From positions 1 to 64,000 of the IMG/VR virus record IMGVR_UViG_3300021197_001481: DNA of 64,000 bases, one strand, 5' to 3'. A program made the position numbers and the translations under genes. The notes under the pieces are model-generated. The model made no database searches and was not told where the DNA came from. It saw only the letters and a program-made list of their open reading frames with translations. Shown in pieces: positions 35,501 to 44,605 of the stretch. Position 1 is the stretch's first letter. Every line of letters begins with the position of its first letter. The DNA comes from a virus.

Positions 35501-38278
35501 ACTGATATCATAAGTGCAAATCAATTTGCTGTAGCAGACTATCTTGGAACAATGAAAGTGTCTCCTAGTAGTGATAACTATTTTACAAGCAGAAAACCAC
35601 TAGTAATGGTAAATGCCATAGGTGAGGTTGATAACTGGGAAACTACAATCAGTGCCTTCCAACGAGGACGAGCGTCTGGTTTTGGATCACAGTGGAGAGA
35701 TTGGGAAACACTCTGGTTTGGTTCTAGAAAAAGAAATGACGTTAATGTTGAACACGATTCATCTAGTTCTGAATATACAAACCCAAGAAGATCTTCATAC
35801 GTCTCTAGAGTTATCTCTGATAAACTCTTAAAAAGAATTGGAAATAAGATTGTTGATTTAAGTATTGTACCTTATATCAATGCTAGAACGATTACATACA
35901 CTGCGGAAAATCTGAAACCAAGCACCTTGCACAGAGTTTTCTTTGATGGTGTACAAATGACCCAGACAACACCGCTACCGAGAACAGATATTGCTGGTAA
36001 GATAAGTGGATCATTTATCTGTCCGAATAATATTCTTACGGGCAAAAAACTAATCAGAATTGTAAATACAAATGATGGAACTCTAGATCTAGCAACTTCA
36101 AGTGCTGATGCAGTATATTATGCAGAAGGGTTGTTAGACACTAAAGAAGGTGACTCATACTCTGTGCGTCCCGTCATAACTAGACGGAAAGCAAGCAACG
36201 TCGATGATGTTTCAAGTGACTATTATGATGCAAACTCTGCAAACAATCTTTCTAGATCTTATAATTCATTAACCCCGTTTGCTCAGGAAATTTCAGTAGA
36301 CCCTACAAATTTCCCAAATGGAATTATGCTGAAAGATATTGAATTATTCTTCTCTAAAGTTGCCACGGGAACCTCACTAGAACTGGACCCAATCAAAGTT
36401 CATATTCGACCAATGTATAACGGCGCACCACATCCGTTTAAAGTTCTACCATTTTCTGAAATAACAAGAACAAACGTAAGAACGGCAAAATACGATTCTC
36501 CAATTGGTAGCGGAGAAAAGTTTGAATTTTCTACTCCAGTGTACCTAAAACCAAATACAAATTATGCAATCTGTATTAGTACAAATGGAAATTATGAACT
36601 CTTTTATGGTGAAGAGGGAGAAGTGGAGAAAAAGGGAGACGTAGTTAATGCAACACAAGGCACCATGACCACTACAAAACCATTATACTTCGGATCACTA
36701 CACCTACCCCTCAACAATGGTACTTCAACAGCATATGATAATCGATTCCTTAAGATGGCAGTGAACCAATGTTCCTTTGGGGTGTCAGAATCGGGCGACT
36801 CGATAAATACAAGTTCTGTTAAGTTTGAAACAGACATCTCATTGACAGTTCCTTATCATGTATGTTTTATCCATAGCAACACACAACCATCGGACGCAGT
36901 AAATCCAGTATATGATTTGACTTCATCTAAACAGATAAGTGGTTCTATTGTTAGAAATAATATCGATGTCAATACAACAATTGATGATTGGGACGATAAA
37001 CTTATCATTGCTCCTGATCAACCCCTGTCTATAACCACTAAATTTATATCAGACAGTAAGGGTGCAGTTGCCAGTATGGTTGATGGTGACAGGTTAGGTT
37101 TCCTTGCAGTAAATTACATGGCAAATAACGATGACGGAGCAGCAACAACAGAAGAACTGCAACCCACATCAAGATTAGCATCAAACAGATCACGTTACAT
37201 AGGAAGAAAAGTAAATCTAGACAGAGCAGCAGATGATATTGTTGTGATGGTTGACGGTTCATATGTCAACCAATCAAAAATTAGGGTCTATGTAAAACTA
37301 CAGGGACCAGATCAACCAAACGGTGTTTTTGATGATAATGATTATGAAGAGTTATTCCCCGAAGGCAACCCAACGCCCGGAGAATTTGAAGCACTTAAAC
37401 CAACAGGTGAAGTTGGTGGTGTGATGAGATTTACAACCAACAACCTACTGCCCGGAACAAGTACAGAATTTACTGCCTATCAAGTTAAAATTCTATTGAT
37501 GGGTCAAAACATTGCCAATAATGGTAGTGCTAGAGAAGTTCCTGTTATCAATACAGTCTCTGCTGTTCCTCTTCGTAGAGTTTCACAAGATGAAATTCGT
37601 AGATATACTCCAGCAGGAACAGTATTGTCGTGGGCAGGTGGAGCAGCACCATTTGGATTTGTGTTATGTGATGGTTCTTCTTACAATATTGCCACACAAC
37701 CAGAATTTAAAATTCTCAAGGAAGCAATTGGAAGCACATTCAATCTAAACACTGATCCGGGTGGTAACCAATTTAGAGTTCCTGATCTTCGAGGAAGAAC
37801 TATTGTAGGAACTTCCGTATCCTCACCTACTTCCTCTACATATTCCTTATCCGAAAGAACAATTTCTGATTCTAGTGGTAGCGAATCTATTACTCTTACA
37901 AAACAACAACTTCCTCCACACTCTCACGCACTAGGCGAAGGTAGAGACACCGAGGGTGCTGGTCAGCAGGGTGAAGATAATTATAACCCCAACGATCTGA
38001 GGGTCTCGGACAGGTTGCCTGATGGTGCGTTTATTCCAACCTCAACAAATATGGGCGGAAATGATGATGGTAAGCAAAATGCGATTTGGACTTTCGACGG
38101 TAAGTGGAATAGTGGTAGACATGGTACGCTTCGTCCAGTTGCCGGAAAGAACCCGCCAATTAGCAATACAACAGACCCAGAAGATGATGAAGGTTACCGA
38201 AGCATGGCAGGAAGACCAATTACAGAATCACAGAAGATGGACCCCTTCCTCGTTCTTAACTATATAATTAAGATCTAA
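32567..38278 (+). CDS. gp10: Giant gp10-like baseplate wedge protein with C-terminal collar domain
   Basis: The 1903-residue protein begins with the gp10 head of marine T4-like phages (DUF4815-like): YRNDFHGKNPYYDDFDPAKKF, then PGLPLQAREITQLQTILQNQ and HFFEEGASVRGGD. Very long beta-rich central modules follow. From about 1680 a phage tail-collar domain is evident (GTVLSWAGGAAPFGFVLCDG, FRVPDLRGRTIVG, TLTKQQLPPHSHALGEG), the same domain as in T4 short tail fibre gp12. T4 gp10 has 602 residues, so this appears to combine gp10 with functions of gp11/gp12. It is the largest gene of the window. Confidence 0.82.
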   Translation: MTTKSYRNDFHGKNPYYDDFDPAKKFVRIMSRPGLPLQAREITQLQTILQNQIERIGDHFFEEGASVRGGDITEANGVALRLANTSYTTDQLKSFINKVIQNASSGVRARITSFADKSATLSNDEYQILFATYITSGSFDSGDTLEIAGTLPLETVDLIPAANSGPPAVSIATNIVGINTGIYYADGFFIESDAESIAVAGTTYDSGADASHRDFSNPSASIGYDIKRELISSDEDESLKDPSFGFYNFNSPGADRYKVTLELSQKDISGGLTFDSEDYFEIMRIINGETTKQVRYTDYAIFEDTLARRTFDESGNYTVRPFQITTASHSEAFGQTDETKHAIKIDSGKAYIGGYEFETIAPRYIAVSKGRTTNRIQQATLSTKLENYVTLISSNDVQKGDERTTFTKNQKASIQRNTTEIGTCNVRSIEDVVIDSTTTETRLYLFNINMTNSDADDGISAFKDSTHIAVNNGTSNVQRFQIGTETGDTPLENIGPSRQIFKAPIGSGLIRASGSDGLVSSFLVKKPYTFDIASGAATITSTKPFLDGTESNYVIYYDDSSSGDGATKMKVGDSTNGFVLTTNNNDTSPKVTITKGSSVVDSGEGTIIASQRWQSDASSDIENNIRVKTLVDSTMGAKLGNATTGIIELDHCDVFSLTTLNDGVREVSSSFELDVNSGVDAYRRSRLILRAGATCATDEDGNLVINSASYKRFQHSGDGPFTVDSYPLTQITYEEIPNFTDPETGEIYSLADAYDFRPVATDANNTSFDNGSGGAQVVAFSNPVNTSTVSYEHYLSRIDSVVLDRQTREFKIVEGKPSVSPIAPELDSLDMNLGNLIVPPYTRLFSDIKYRYIDNQRSTMMDINEIEGSQQFDSYYAFKNDLEQEALNRAQNFRSSRTAFSDGIFVDTFIGHNNAVTAKRSHNCSIDPENGELRPAFESTFIRMGITGASLGSDIVHTDDNIFLPTSTSVVYDSNMIATDIISANQFAVADYLGTMKVSPSSDNYFTSRKPLVMVNAIGEVDNWETTISAFQRGRASGFGSQWRDWETLWFGSRKRNDVNVEHDSSSSEYTNPRRSSYVSRVISDKLLKRIGNKIVDLSIVPYINARTITYTAENLKPSTLHRVFFDGVQMTQTTPLPRTDIAGKISGSFICPNNILTGKKLIRIVNTNDGTLDLATSSADAVYYAEGLLDTKEGDSYSVRPVITRRKASNVDDVSSDYYDANSANNLSRSYNSLTPFAQEISVDPTNFPNGIMLKDIELFFSKVATGTSLELDPIKVHIRPMYNGAPHPFKVLPFSEITRTNVRTAKYDSPIGSGEKFEFSTPVYLKPNTNYAICISTNGNYELFYGEEGEVEKKGDVVNATQGTMTTTKPLYFGSLHLPLNNGTSTAYDNRFLKMAVNQCSFGVSESGDSINTSSVKFETDISLTVPYHVCFIHSNTQPSDAVNPVYDLTSSKQISGSIVRNNIDVNTTIDDWDDKLIIAPDQPLSITTKFISDSKGAVASMVDGDRLGFLAVNYMANNDDGAATTEELQPTSRLASNRSRYIGRKVNLDRAADDIVVMVDGSYVNQSKIRVYVKLQGPDQPNGVFDDNDYEELFPEGNPTPGEFEALKPTGEVGGVMRFTTNNLLPGTSTEFTAYQVKILLMGQNIANNGSAREVPVINTVSAVPLRRVSQDEIRRYTPAGTVLSWAGGAAPFGFVLCDGSSYNIATQPEFKILKEAIGSTFNLNTDPGGNQFRVPDLRGRTIVGTSVSSPTSSTYSLSERTISDSSGSESITLTKQQLPPHSHALGEGRDTEGAGQQGEDNYNPNDLRVSDRLPDGAFIPTSTNMGGNDDGKQNAIWTFDGKWNSGRHGTLRPVAGKNPPISNTTDPEDDEGYRSMAGRPITESQKMDPFLVLNYIIKI

Positions 38279-38293
38279 TACAGAAAGACACTA

Positions 38294-40087
38294 ATGGCAG
38301 GAAAAGCGTTTAATAATCTGAATAAGATTTTCCTCTCGGACACCTTCCGAGCGTGGTTTGATAAAACAAACCAAATTGTCAACACATTAAATCCTCTTGA
38401 GGTTTATGGTGTTACCGCAGGCGAAGGCGAAGTAGCAGGAATAACAATGGACTTCGGATCTGATGGTATTGTTACCGTTGGTCTTAAACTTCCTGATGCA
38501 CTAACCGGCGACTTTACATTCAATAGTGGTGTGACTTTTGCTAATTTTGTAAGTGTTTCTGGTCTTACTGTAGACTTTGCTCCCAACGGAGGAAATGGTG
38601 CGACACTGACTGGACGAGTTGTCCGTAGCGTCAATGGAGCGTTTGGGGATGTTGCACTCGACTTTGTTGCAATTCCCGGAAACTCTGCTGATGGCGACAT
38701 CTTGTATTATGAAAATACTGGTGCAGGTGCAACTTTCAGATCATATAATCTTTTCTCAGACGGAACTGCCGACAATGGAATGATGCATATTGGTGGGAGC
38801 GGCGGCGTATTCTTTGGTATTACCGCAGGTGGTGCATCTTCTGCAAATGAATTTGTAAAACTAGGAAACATCCAACTAGTAGGTGCAACCGCATCTGGTA
38901 TCTACATGGTGGACAACTCACAGACAGCATTAAGCACCGCAAAGATTGCGGGTGCAGATATTCGTTACGGAACCGAAGGAAGTTCACAACTTCTAACAAT
39001 CGGTGGCAGGAATATTTCCGGTGTTGCACACGGAACCAAGAATCTAATTCTTGATTTCAACAGACAGTCGATTATTGTCGGTGGTGGTGCTGTTTCTAGT
39101 GTAGGAACCACAAACGGTATTGTAGATATTCGAGACGAGGGTAACATTGGTATCCCCATACAATACACAGACACAAGTGGATCCACTTTTGCCATTAAGT
39201 ATCTTTCCGCAGGTGAAACACTAGGAGGACTTTCTGGTGGCGGCGAAGCGGGTCTTGCCCACTTCCAAGGACACCCAGCAACAAAGGGTCTTCTAGGAGA
39301 TAAGAGAATCCGTTTGGCAAATGTCGCTGGATCTGTTGAAGTGGAACTAGTAGGATCTGGTAAAACTTCTGGGTTTGCTGTCTACGGACAAAAACCAGAG
39401 TATGGAAATGCTCTTCTACCTGCAATGGTCGTGAGACGAGACGGTGATGTGGTAATAGGTGGTATTCGTGCAGAAGATGGCGGTATCACAGGAACCACAT
39501 ACGGTGCATTGAACATTGCAAGTGGAAAACTCCGTGTCGGTGGTTCTGCGGGTGCAGTAGTAACAAACGGTTATCAGGTTCTTTCTTCAGATGGTGATGT
39601 TGCAAGTTGGAAAACTCTGTCATCGACCGCTTTTAATTATAGTGGAGATGTAGGATCAGTTCTAAATGGTTACCAATCTCAAACAGACATTGTTTTAGAT
39701 CAAGCACTTGGTGGAATTAGGTGTCAGGATAGAGATGGAAATGACATGACAGGACCATTCTCCGCAACTATCAATATGCCGCTTGCATTACTTACAGGAA
39801 GCGTTGATATTTCTGATGTATCCCAGCAAGCAGTGTATGGGGTTAGAATGGTATTAGATGGTATTAATATAGACAAGTTCATTAGTGCAAGAGATTTTGT
39901 TTCCATAGGAAGTTATGGATCAACCACTTCCAAATTAATGAGTCAATCATTCACTTTCAGCGGAAATGCAAGCAGCAGTGTGAAGTTTTTCCCCTTCATG
40001 ACAACACTAAGCACATACGGGATTAATCAAAAATTCTTATATCAAGCAAAAGGGTCATACTTAGTAACTTTCAATAAGTTAGGATAA
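38294..40087 (+). CDS. Fibre or baseplate-appendage protein
   Basis: The 597-residue protein starts with NNLNKIFLSDTFRAWFDKTNQIVNTLNPLEVYGV, a short helical anchor seen in fibre-like proteins after gp10 in marine T4-like phages. The rest is Gly/Thr/Val-rich and beta-structured with periodic ITxDFGxxGIVTV-like strands. A VRSVNGAFGDVAL motif, also seen as VTSVNGSTGDVL in the collagen-like fibre, occurs near residue 111. It probably forms a short tail fibre. No catalytic motif. Confidence 0.6.
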   Translation: MAGKAFNNLNKIFLSDTFRAWFDKTNQIVNTLNPLEVYGVTAGEGEVAGITMDFGSDGIVTVGLKLPDALTGDFTFNSGVTFANFVSVSGLTVDFAPNGGNGATLTGRVVRSVNGAFGDVALDFVAIPGNSADGDILYYENTGAGATFRSYNLFSDGTADNGMMHIGGSGGVFFGITAGGASSANEFVKLGNIQLVGATASGIYMVDNSQTALSTAKIAGADIRYGTEGSSQLLTIGGRNISGVAHGTKNLILDFNRQSIIVGGGAVSSVGTTNGIVDIRDEGNIGIPIQYTDTSGSTFAIKYLSAGETLGGLSGGGEAGLAHFQGHPATKGLLGDKRIRLANVAGSVEVELVGSGKTSGFAVYGQKPEYGNALLPAMVVRRDGDVVIGGIRAEDGGITGTTYGALNIASGKLRVGGSAGAVVTNGYQVLSSDGDVASWKTLSSTAFNYSGDVGSVLNGYQSQTDIVLDQALGGIRCQDRDGNDMTGPFSATINMPLALLTGSVDISDVSQQAVYGVRMVLDGINIDKFISARDFVSIGSYGSTTSKLMSQSFTFSGNASSSVKFFPFMTTLSTYGINQKFLYQAKGSYLVTFNKLG

Positions 40088-40094
40088 TATACAC

Positions 40095-41159
40095 ATGGCA
40101 GATTACGACGGAATTATAAGAGGACCAAACAGGGTTTATTATGTCTTTGATAGACTGAGCGGAGATGGTACGGGTGGTACATCTGCCAATTTTTTAACCA
40201 CCATTGATATATCGGGATCAACTACAGCATATGTTAGTGCTGGGGGTCATACGGTCGGCACCACTGCTGAACTAGACATGTATGTTGGTAATAGAGCATA
40301 TACTAACTTCACAAGAAAAAACGAAGTATTATTTTCTGATTTTGTGAACGGAGGAATCACTTCAACCACAACTTCATTTACACCAGATCCTAGAATTCAG
40401 TTTGGTATTATCATAAACGGAACTGCTGGTTCGTTTACTGGACATCATATGGATGAAATTCATGTGACCGCTAATGCAGGAGAAACTTTCCAAGGATTTT
40501 TAGGGCACATAGAATACAGTGCAAACAACACATCACTAGCAACAGACACAGCGTTATTGGGATTGGTTGCTTTTGGATTATCCGGATCTGATGCAACATC
40601 CACTGAAGATCTATACGTTATGGGAGCAGGAAAAACTCTTGAAAATAAAGATAATTCAACAACTACCACAGTAGCGAGTGCATCTAAAATTAATTATGTT
40701 GATGTGGATGTTTATAATAGTATTATTTCTGGACAAATTCGTTCTCAATTTAATACATTTGGTCTAATTGGAATAACCATTGGTGATGCTGATCAGAAAC
40801 AAAATGTATTCTTTAATCCATGTGACGAAGAACTTGTTTCCTACGTTTCCACTTTGCTACCTGCGTTTGATCACGGGGCATCTGGTGCTTCTGGACAAGA
40901 TTATACTCAGACAAATGTATTTACTATGTTGGCGGGTGTGACTGGCGATCTTTCGGATGTAAATACTAATGGTACAAATGTTATTTATGGAGTTACCTTT
41001 AATGCTTCCACTGGTGGAACAGTAGGAAACTCCGCCTTTGAAGAATTTTCTCATGCAGTCATTCATAAGTACACAGAGAAACAAAACAACATGGGCGGAA
41101 AACTATATGAACTGGGATTAAAGAAATCAACAAGAGCAATGGATGAAATAGATTTCTGA
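40095..41159 (+). CDS. Virion-associated protein, unrecognised
   Basis: The 354-residue protein opens MADYDGIIRGPNRVYYVFDRLSGDG and is rich in Gly, Thr, Ser and Asn with beta-strand periodicity; the last 40 residues are more helical and charged. It is the last gene of the baseplate/fibre run and starts seven bases after the fibre protein, so it is probably part of the same appendage. No family recognised. Confidence 0.5.
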   Translation: MADYDGIIRGPNRVYYVFDRLSGDGTGGTSANFLTTIDISGSTTAYVSAGGHTVGTTAELDMYVGNRAYTNFTRKNEVLFSDFVNGGITSTTTSFTPDPRIQFGIIINGTAGSFTGHHMDEIHVTANAGETFQGFLGHIEYSANNTSLATDTALLGLVAFGLSGSDATSTEDLYVMGAGKTLENKDNSTTTTVASASKINYVDVDVYNSIISGQIRSQFNTFGLIGITIGDADQKQNVFFNPCDEELVSYVSTLLPAFDHGASGASGQDYTQTNVFTMLAGVTGDLSDVNTNGTNVIYGVTFNASTGGTVGNSAFEEFSHAVIHKYTEKQNNMGGKLYELGLKKSTRAMDEIDF

Positions 41160-41170
41160 TTATCCTGCTC

Positions 41171-41178
41171 CCTACATA
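41171..41178 (+). promoter_or_regulatory. Candidate late promoter CCTACATA for the neck-head operon
   Basis: The octamer lies in the 41-base gap after the fibre genes and 22 bases before the gp13 ATG, with AAGGAG between. It is identical to the octamers before gp19 and the gp3-like gene. Confidence 0.55.
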
Positions 41179-41200
41179 TATTATGGCAAGGAGCATATAA

Positions 41201-41992
41201 ATGGCAAAACCCACATCTAGACAGGAACTCAAGGATTATGCACTTCGCAGACTTGGATCACCTGTTGTTGAAATTAACGTAGATGACGCACAAGTAGAGG
41301 ACCGTGTAGATGATGCTCTACAAATGTTTGCTGAGTATCACTTTGATGGTGTTCAGAAAGCATTCTATAAGTATGCAGTAACAAGCGAGGACATCAGCAA
41401 CGGTTATATTGATACCGACTCATTAGTAAAAAATGATGGGGCAATTGGTCCCGAACTAGAGGCAGGGAACCAAATTATTTCTGTCCTCCGTATTTTTGAA
41501 TTTTCTGAGGGTGGAACTAGCAATATATTCAGTGTGCCATATCAGATGGCACTGAATGATGTGATGGGAATTAGAAACCCCGGTTCTATTATTGACTATA
41601 CCATGACACAATCACATATCCAGATGATTCAAGATTATTTGGACCCAGAAAAGGCGATACGATTCAGTCGTGTAACAAACAGAATTTACGTTGACACAAA
41701 CTGGACTGAAGATATTTCAGCAGGACAATTTTTAACAATCGAATGCTACGTTGCACTGAGTCCGACAACCTATCCAGAAATTTTTAACGATATTCTTCTT
41801 AAAAAGTATGTCACTGCTTCCATCAAACAGCAGTGGGGAGCAAACTTATCAAAGTATACAAATGTCACTCTTCCGGGTGGTCTTTCATATAATGGTTCAG
41901 AAATTTATCAACAAGCAACCGATGAAATGAACCAAATTGAAGAGTCGCTTTCTGATAAGTATGAACTTCCACCAGATATGAGCGTAGGGTAA
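41201..41992 (+). CDS. gp13: Neck protein gp13
   Basis: The 263-residue protein starts TSRQELKDYALRRLGSPVVEINVDDAQVEDRVDDALQMFAEYH, the standard start of gp13 in T4-like phages, and ends with EEIY-like helices (EIYQQATDEMNQIEESL). gp13 and gp14 form the neck that joins head and tail. It has its own late-type promoter box and is followed by a small coiled-coil protein and gp14. Confidence 0.92.
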   Translation: MAKPTSRQELKDYALRRLGSPVVEINVDDAQVEDRVDDALQMFAEYHFDGVQKAFYKYAVTSEDISNGYIDTDSLVKNDGAIGPELEAGNQIISVLRIFEFSEGGTSNIFSVPYQMALNDVMGIRNPGSIIDYTMTQSHIQMIQDYLDPEKAIRFSRVTNRIYVDTNWTEDISAGQFLTIECYVALSPTTYPEIFNDILLKKYVTASIKQQWGANLSKYTNVTLPGGLSYNGSEIYQQATDEMNQIEESLSDKYELPPDMSVG

Positions 41993-41996
41993 ATCA

Positions 41997-42455
41997 ATGT
42001 CATTTAACAAAAATATAGACACATCAAGTTTCGACGATTTTGACTTTGGATTTGAATTGGTAGACAGTCCTACTCCAACCGATACTCCACAAGAACAACA
42101 GTCAGTTTCTGTTGACACAAGCGAAATTGATGATCGACTCGAATCATTAGAAAAGAAAATTAGCAATGTTCTTAACATTGTATCCCTTAATGATTCTGGT
42201 GATGATATCAAACAGGCAATTGAAGAACAAGGATCATGTATTAATAATGCATTGGACTCAATAGAAGAAGTGAAAGACAGTTTAGAAAAAGACTACGAAA
42301 AAAAACTAGAGGAAATTGAGAATCTCGTTCTCCCGCTTCTAGTAAATCTTACAAAAAATCCAGAGAGAGAATTCATAAAGTGGCCAAGTCGAGCAGAATC
42401 TGTTCAGGGTCACATCAATAAAATCTTAGAGGTAACCAGAGGCGATGGCGACTAA
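41997..42455 (+). CDS. Small coiled-coil virion protein between gp13 and gp14
   Basis: The 152-residue protein has an acidic N-terminus (FDDFDFGFELVDSP), a long coiled coil (about 45-115), and the C-terminal stretch LTKNPEREFIKWPSRAE that recurs in small proteins between neck genes of marine T4-like phages. Role unknown; a neck or whisker accessory is possible. It overlaps gp14 by eleven bases. Confidence 0.6.
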   Translation: MSFNKNIDTSSFDDFDFGFELVDSPTPTDTPQEQQSVSVDTSEIDDRLESLEKKISNVLNIVSLNDSGDDIKQAIEEQGSCINNALDSIEEVKDSLEKDYEKKLEEIENLVLPLLVNLTKNPEREFIKWPSRAESVQGHINKILEVTRGDGD

Positions 42456-43299
42456 TCCATATTTCCGCAAAGCAGTTCCAGCAGAACAAGACCTGATTGA
42501 TGATCTCTCTATAGAAGTTATCAAAATAAATGGTTTTGATATGATATACCTGCCAAGAACTCTTGTGCGGGAAGATGAACTTTTTGGTGAAGACAGATCT
42601 CCTTCTAGATTTACAACTGGACGAGAAATAGAAATGCTTGTCGAATCAGTTGATGGGTTTGAGGGCGACGGAGAAGTGTTCTCTCGATTTGGTCTTGAGA
42701 TCAAAGACAATGTTTCGCTGCTGGTAGCGAGAAAAAGATTTGAGACAGAATTTGGAGATCTTGGATTTTTATCACCCAGAGAAGGTGATCTATTGTACTT
42801 TCCAATCTCCGGAGGATTGTTTGAAATTGATTATGTTGAGAGAGAAAATCCATTCTATCAACTTAACAAAATTAGCACATACAAAATTACATGCTCGCTC
42901 TTCCGATATAGTGGAGAGGATTTCAACACCGGGTGGACTGTTATTGATGGGGTTACCTCAGACCACACACAACAATATACGACTCTCGTTCTTGGTGCTG
43001 GATCAGGAAATTATAAAGAAGGCGAAACAGTCATACAAGGTGCTGGTTCTACCATTGCAGGACAGGTACAAGAATGGTTGTCTGCAAGCACTACTCTTTA
43101 CGTTACAGGACTGACAGGAGAATTCCAAGCAGGAATCACCGTCCAAGGACAGTCTTCTGGTACTGAATATCTCCTTGGAAGTTCTGGAGTCACCAGTCAC
43201 TTTGCTGTTAATGATGTCGATGAAGATAACTTAGAATTTGAAACAGAGAACCTCTTTGACTTTACTGATACAGATCCGTTCTCGGAAGGTGATCTATAA
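42445..43299 (+). CDS. gp14: Neck protein gp14
   Basis: The gp14 pattern is clear: NPYFRKAVPAEQDLIDDLSIEVIKINGFDMIYLPR, EDRSPSRFTTGREIEMLVES, FLSPREGDLLYFP and LFEIDYVERENPFYQLN. It has 284 residues (T4: 256). The C-terminal third is a GAGSGNYKEGETV-type beta module that T4 lacks. Together with gp13 it closes the head and binds the tail. It overlaps gp15 by one base. Confidence 0.92.
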   Translation: MATNPYFRKAVPAEQDLIDDLSIEVIKINGFDMIYLPRTLVREDELFGEDRSPSRFTTGREIEMLVESVDGFEGDGEVFSRFGLEIKDNVSLLVARKRFETEFGDLGFLSPREGDLLYFPISGGLFEIDYVERENPFYQLNKISTYKITCSLFRYSGEDFNTGWTVIDGVTSDHTQQYTTLVLGAGSGNYKEGETVIQGAGSTIAGQVQEWLSASTTLYVTGLTGEFQAGITVQGQSSGTEYLLGSSGVTSHFAVNDVDEDNLEFETENLFDFTDTDPFSEGDL

Positions 43300-44150
43300 T
43301 GTTTGAAACTTTTTATAACGAAACTATAAGAAACACAGTAATTGGATTTGGTTCTCTTTTTAATGAGATTTATGTTGTCCGTAAAGATAACAGCGGAAAC
43401 GAAACAAGTCGATTCAAAGTCCCTATCACATATGCACCAAAAGAAAAATTCATTCGGATGCTCAACGAGTATTCTGGATTAAAGGGATCTGCAAACGAAC
43501 GAGACATATCCACAATTCTTCCACGAATCGGTTTCAATATCGAGGCGATCATCTATGATGCTGAAAGAAAAAGAAACACTTTATCAAAACGATACAGTGC
43601 TAGTTCTACATCAAATCAAATAAAAACAGAGTATGCAGAAGTTCCATATGCGGTTGACTTCTTTCTTACCGTGGCAGCAAGAAGTATGGAAGACGGTCTT
43701 CAGATTATCGAGCAGATCCTAGCATACTTCACACCAGAATTTACAGTCACGATGAACTTCACAGATTCTAGAAATAGAATTGATGTGCCAATTGTTCTTT
43801 CCTCTGTCGCATCAGAAATCGATTTTGAGGGTGACTCCTCAACACAACGATCTATTATTTTTAACCTTGCCTTTACCGCTCGAACATATGTGTATGGTCC
43901 CACCAAGGAAAGCAAGATTATTACAAAAGTCGATACTACATTCTTCAATACTGACTTCGATACCCAAGGAAACCTCACAGGAGCAACCGGCGCACTTGCA
44001 AGGGTTATTGCAGGTATCACTGGTCCTAATGGTGCAACCTCTGATATAAATGAATATACTGGAACGAATGTGTTTGGATCTACCACTGACAGAGCAAATT
44101 CGATCTTTGAATACCCAGACACACTTGATTCGCTAGGAGCAACAATATGA
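43299..44150 (+). CDS. gp15: Tail terminator/sheath stabiliser gp15
   Basis: The 283-residue protein (T4: 272) opens MFETFYNETIRNTVIGFGSLFNEIYVVR and has VPITYAPKEKFIRML, LPRIGFNIEAIIYDAERKRN and VPYAVDFFLTVAARSMEDGLQIIEQILAYFTPEFTVT, all marks of gp15, which caps the sheath and tube at the neck. It overlaps the gp16 start by four bases. Confidence 0.93.
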   Translation: MFETFYNETIRNTVIGFGSLFNEIYVVRKDNSGNETSRFKVPITYAPKEKFIRMLNEYSGLKGSANERDISTILPRIGFNIEAIIYDAERKRNTLSKRYSASSTSNQIKTEYAEVPYAVDFFLTVAARSMEDGLQIIEQILAYFTPEFTVTMNFTDSRNRIDVPIVLSSVASEIDFEGDSSTQRSIIFNLAFTARTYVYGPTKESKIITKVDTTFFNTDFDTQGNLTGATGALARVIAGITGPNGATSDINEYTGTNVFGSTTDRANSIFEYPDTLDSLGATI

Positions 44151-44605
44151 GTGATAATTTAGAAAATTCTTTGAATATAGAAAAGACAGAAACAAAAAAC
44201 GAAGTCGTCAGAAAACCACCAGTCGAGATCGTAGTTTCTGATGAGGTGAGAGCGAACAAAAAACAAAACGATGCAAATAAAGACTATGCAGAAGTTCGTG
44301 ATAATCTAAAGAATATAATTGGCACAGGGTTAAATGCCATCGACGGGATTCTTTCCGTTGCAAGTGAGGGAGAGTCTCCACGGGCATATGAGGTCGTCTC
44401 ACAGTTAATTAAGAGTGTCACAGATGCCAACAAAGATCTCATCGGTCTACATGAGCAGATGAAGAAACTCGACGAAGATACCGGGGGAAGATCCTCGGGT
44501 CCAGTCACCAATAATTCGATTTTCGTTGGTTCCACAAAAGAACTACAAAAACTAGTGAAGAATAACTTTAAACAATTGGAAGATGAAGCGAATGGCGAAT
44601 CATGA
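44147..44605 (+). CDS. gp16: Small terminase subunit gp16
   Basis: The 152-residue protein (T4: 164) has the gp16 core DYAEVRDNLKNIIGTGLNAIDGILSVASEGESPRAYEVVSQLIKSV and a C-terminal SIFVGSTKELQKLV segment. gp16 forms a ring that recognises viral DNA and stimulates gp17. The gp17 gene begins inside its 3' end. Confidence 0.9.
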   Translation: MSDNLENSLNIEKTETKNEVVRKPPVEIVVSDEVRANKKQNDANKDYAEVRDNLKNIIGTGLNAIDGILSVASEGESPRAYEVVSQLIKSVTDANKDLIGLHEQMKKLDEDTGGRSSGPVTNNSIFVGSTKELQKLVKNNFKQLEDEANGES

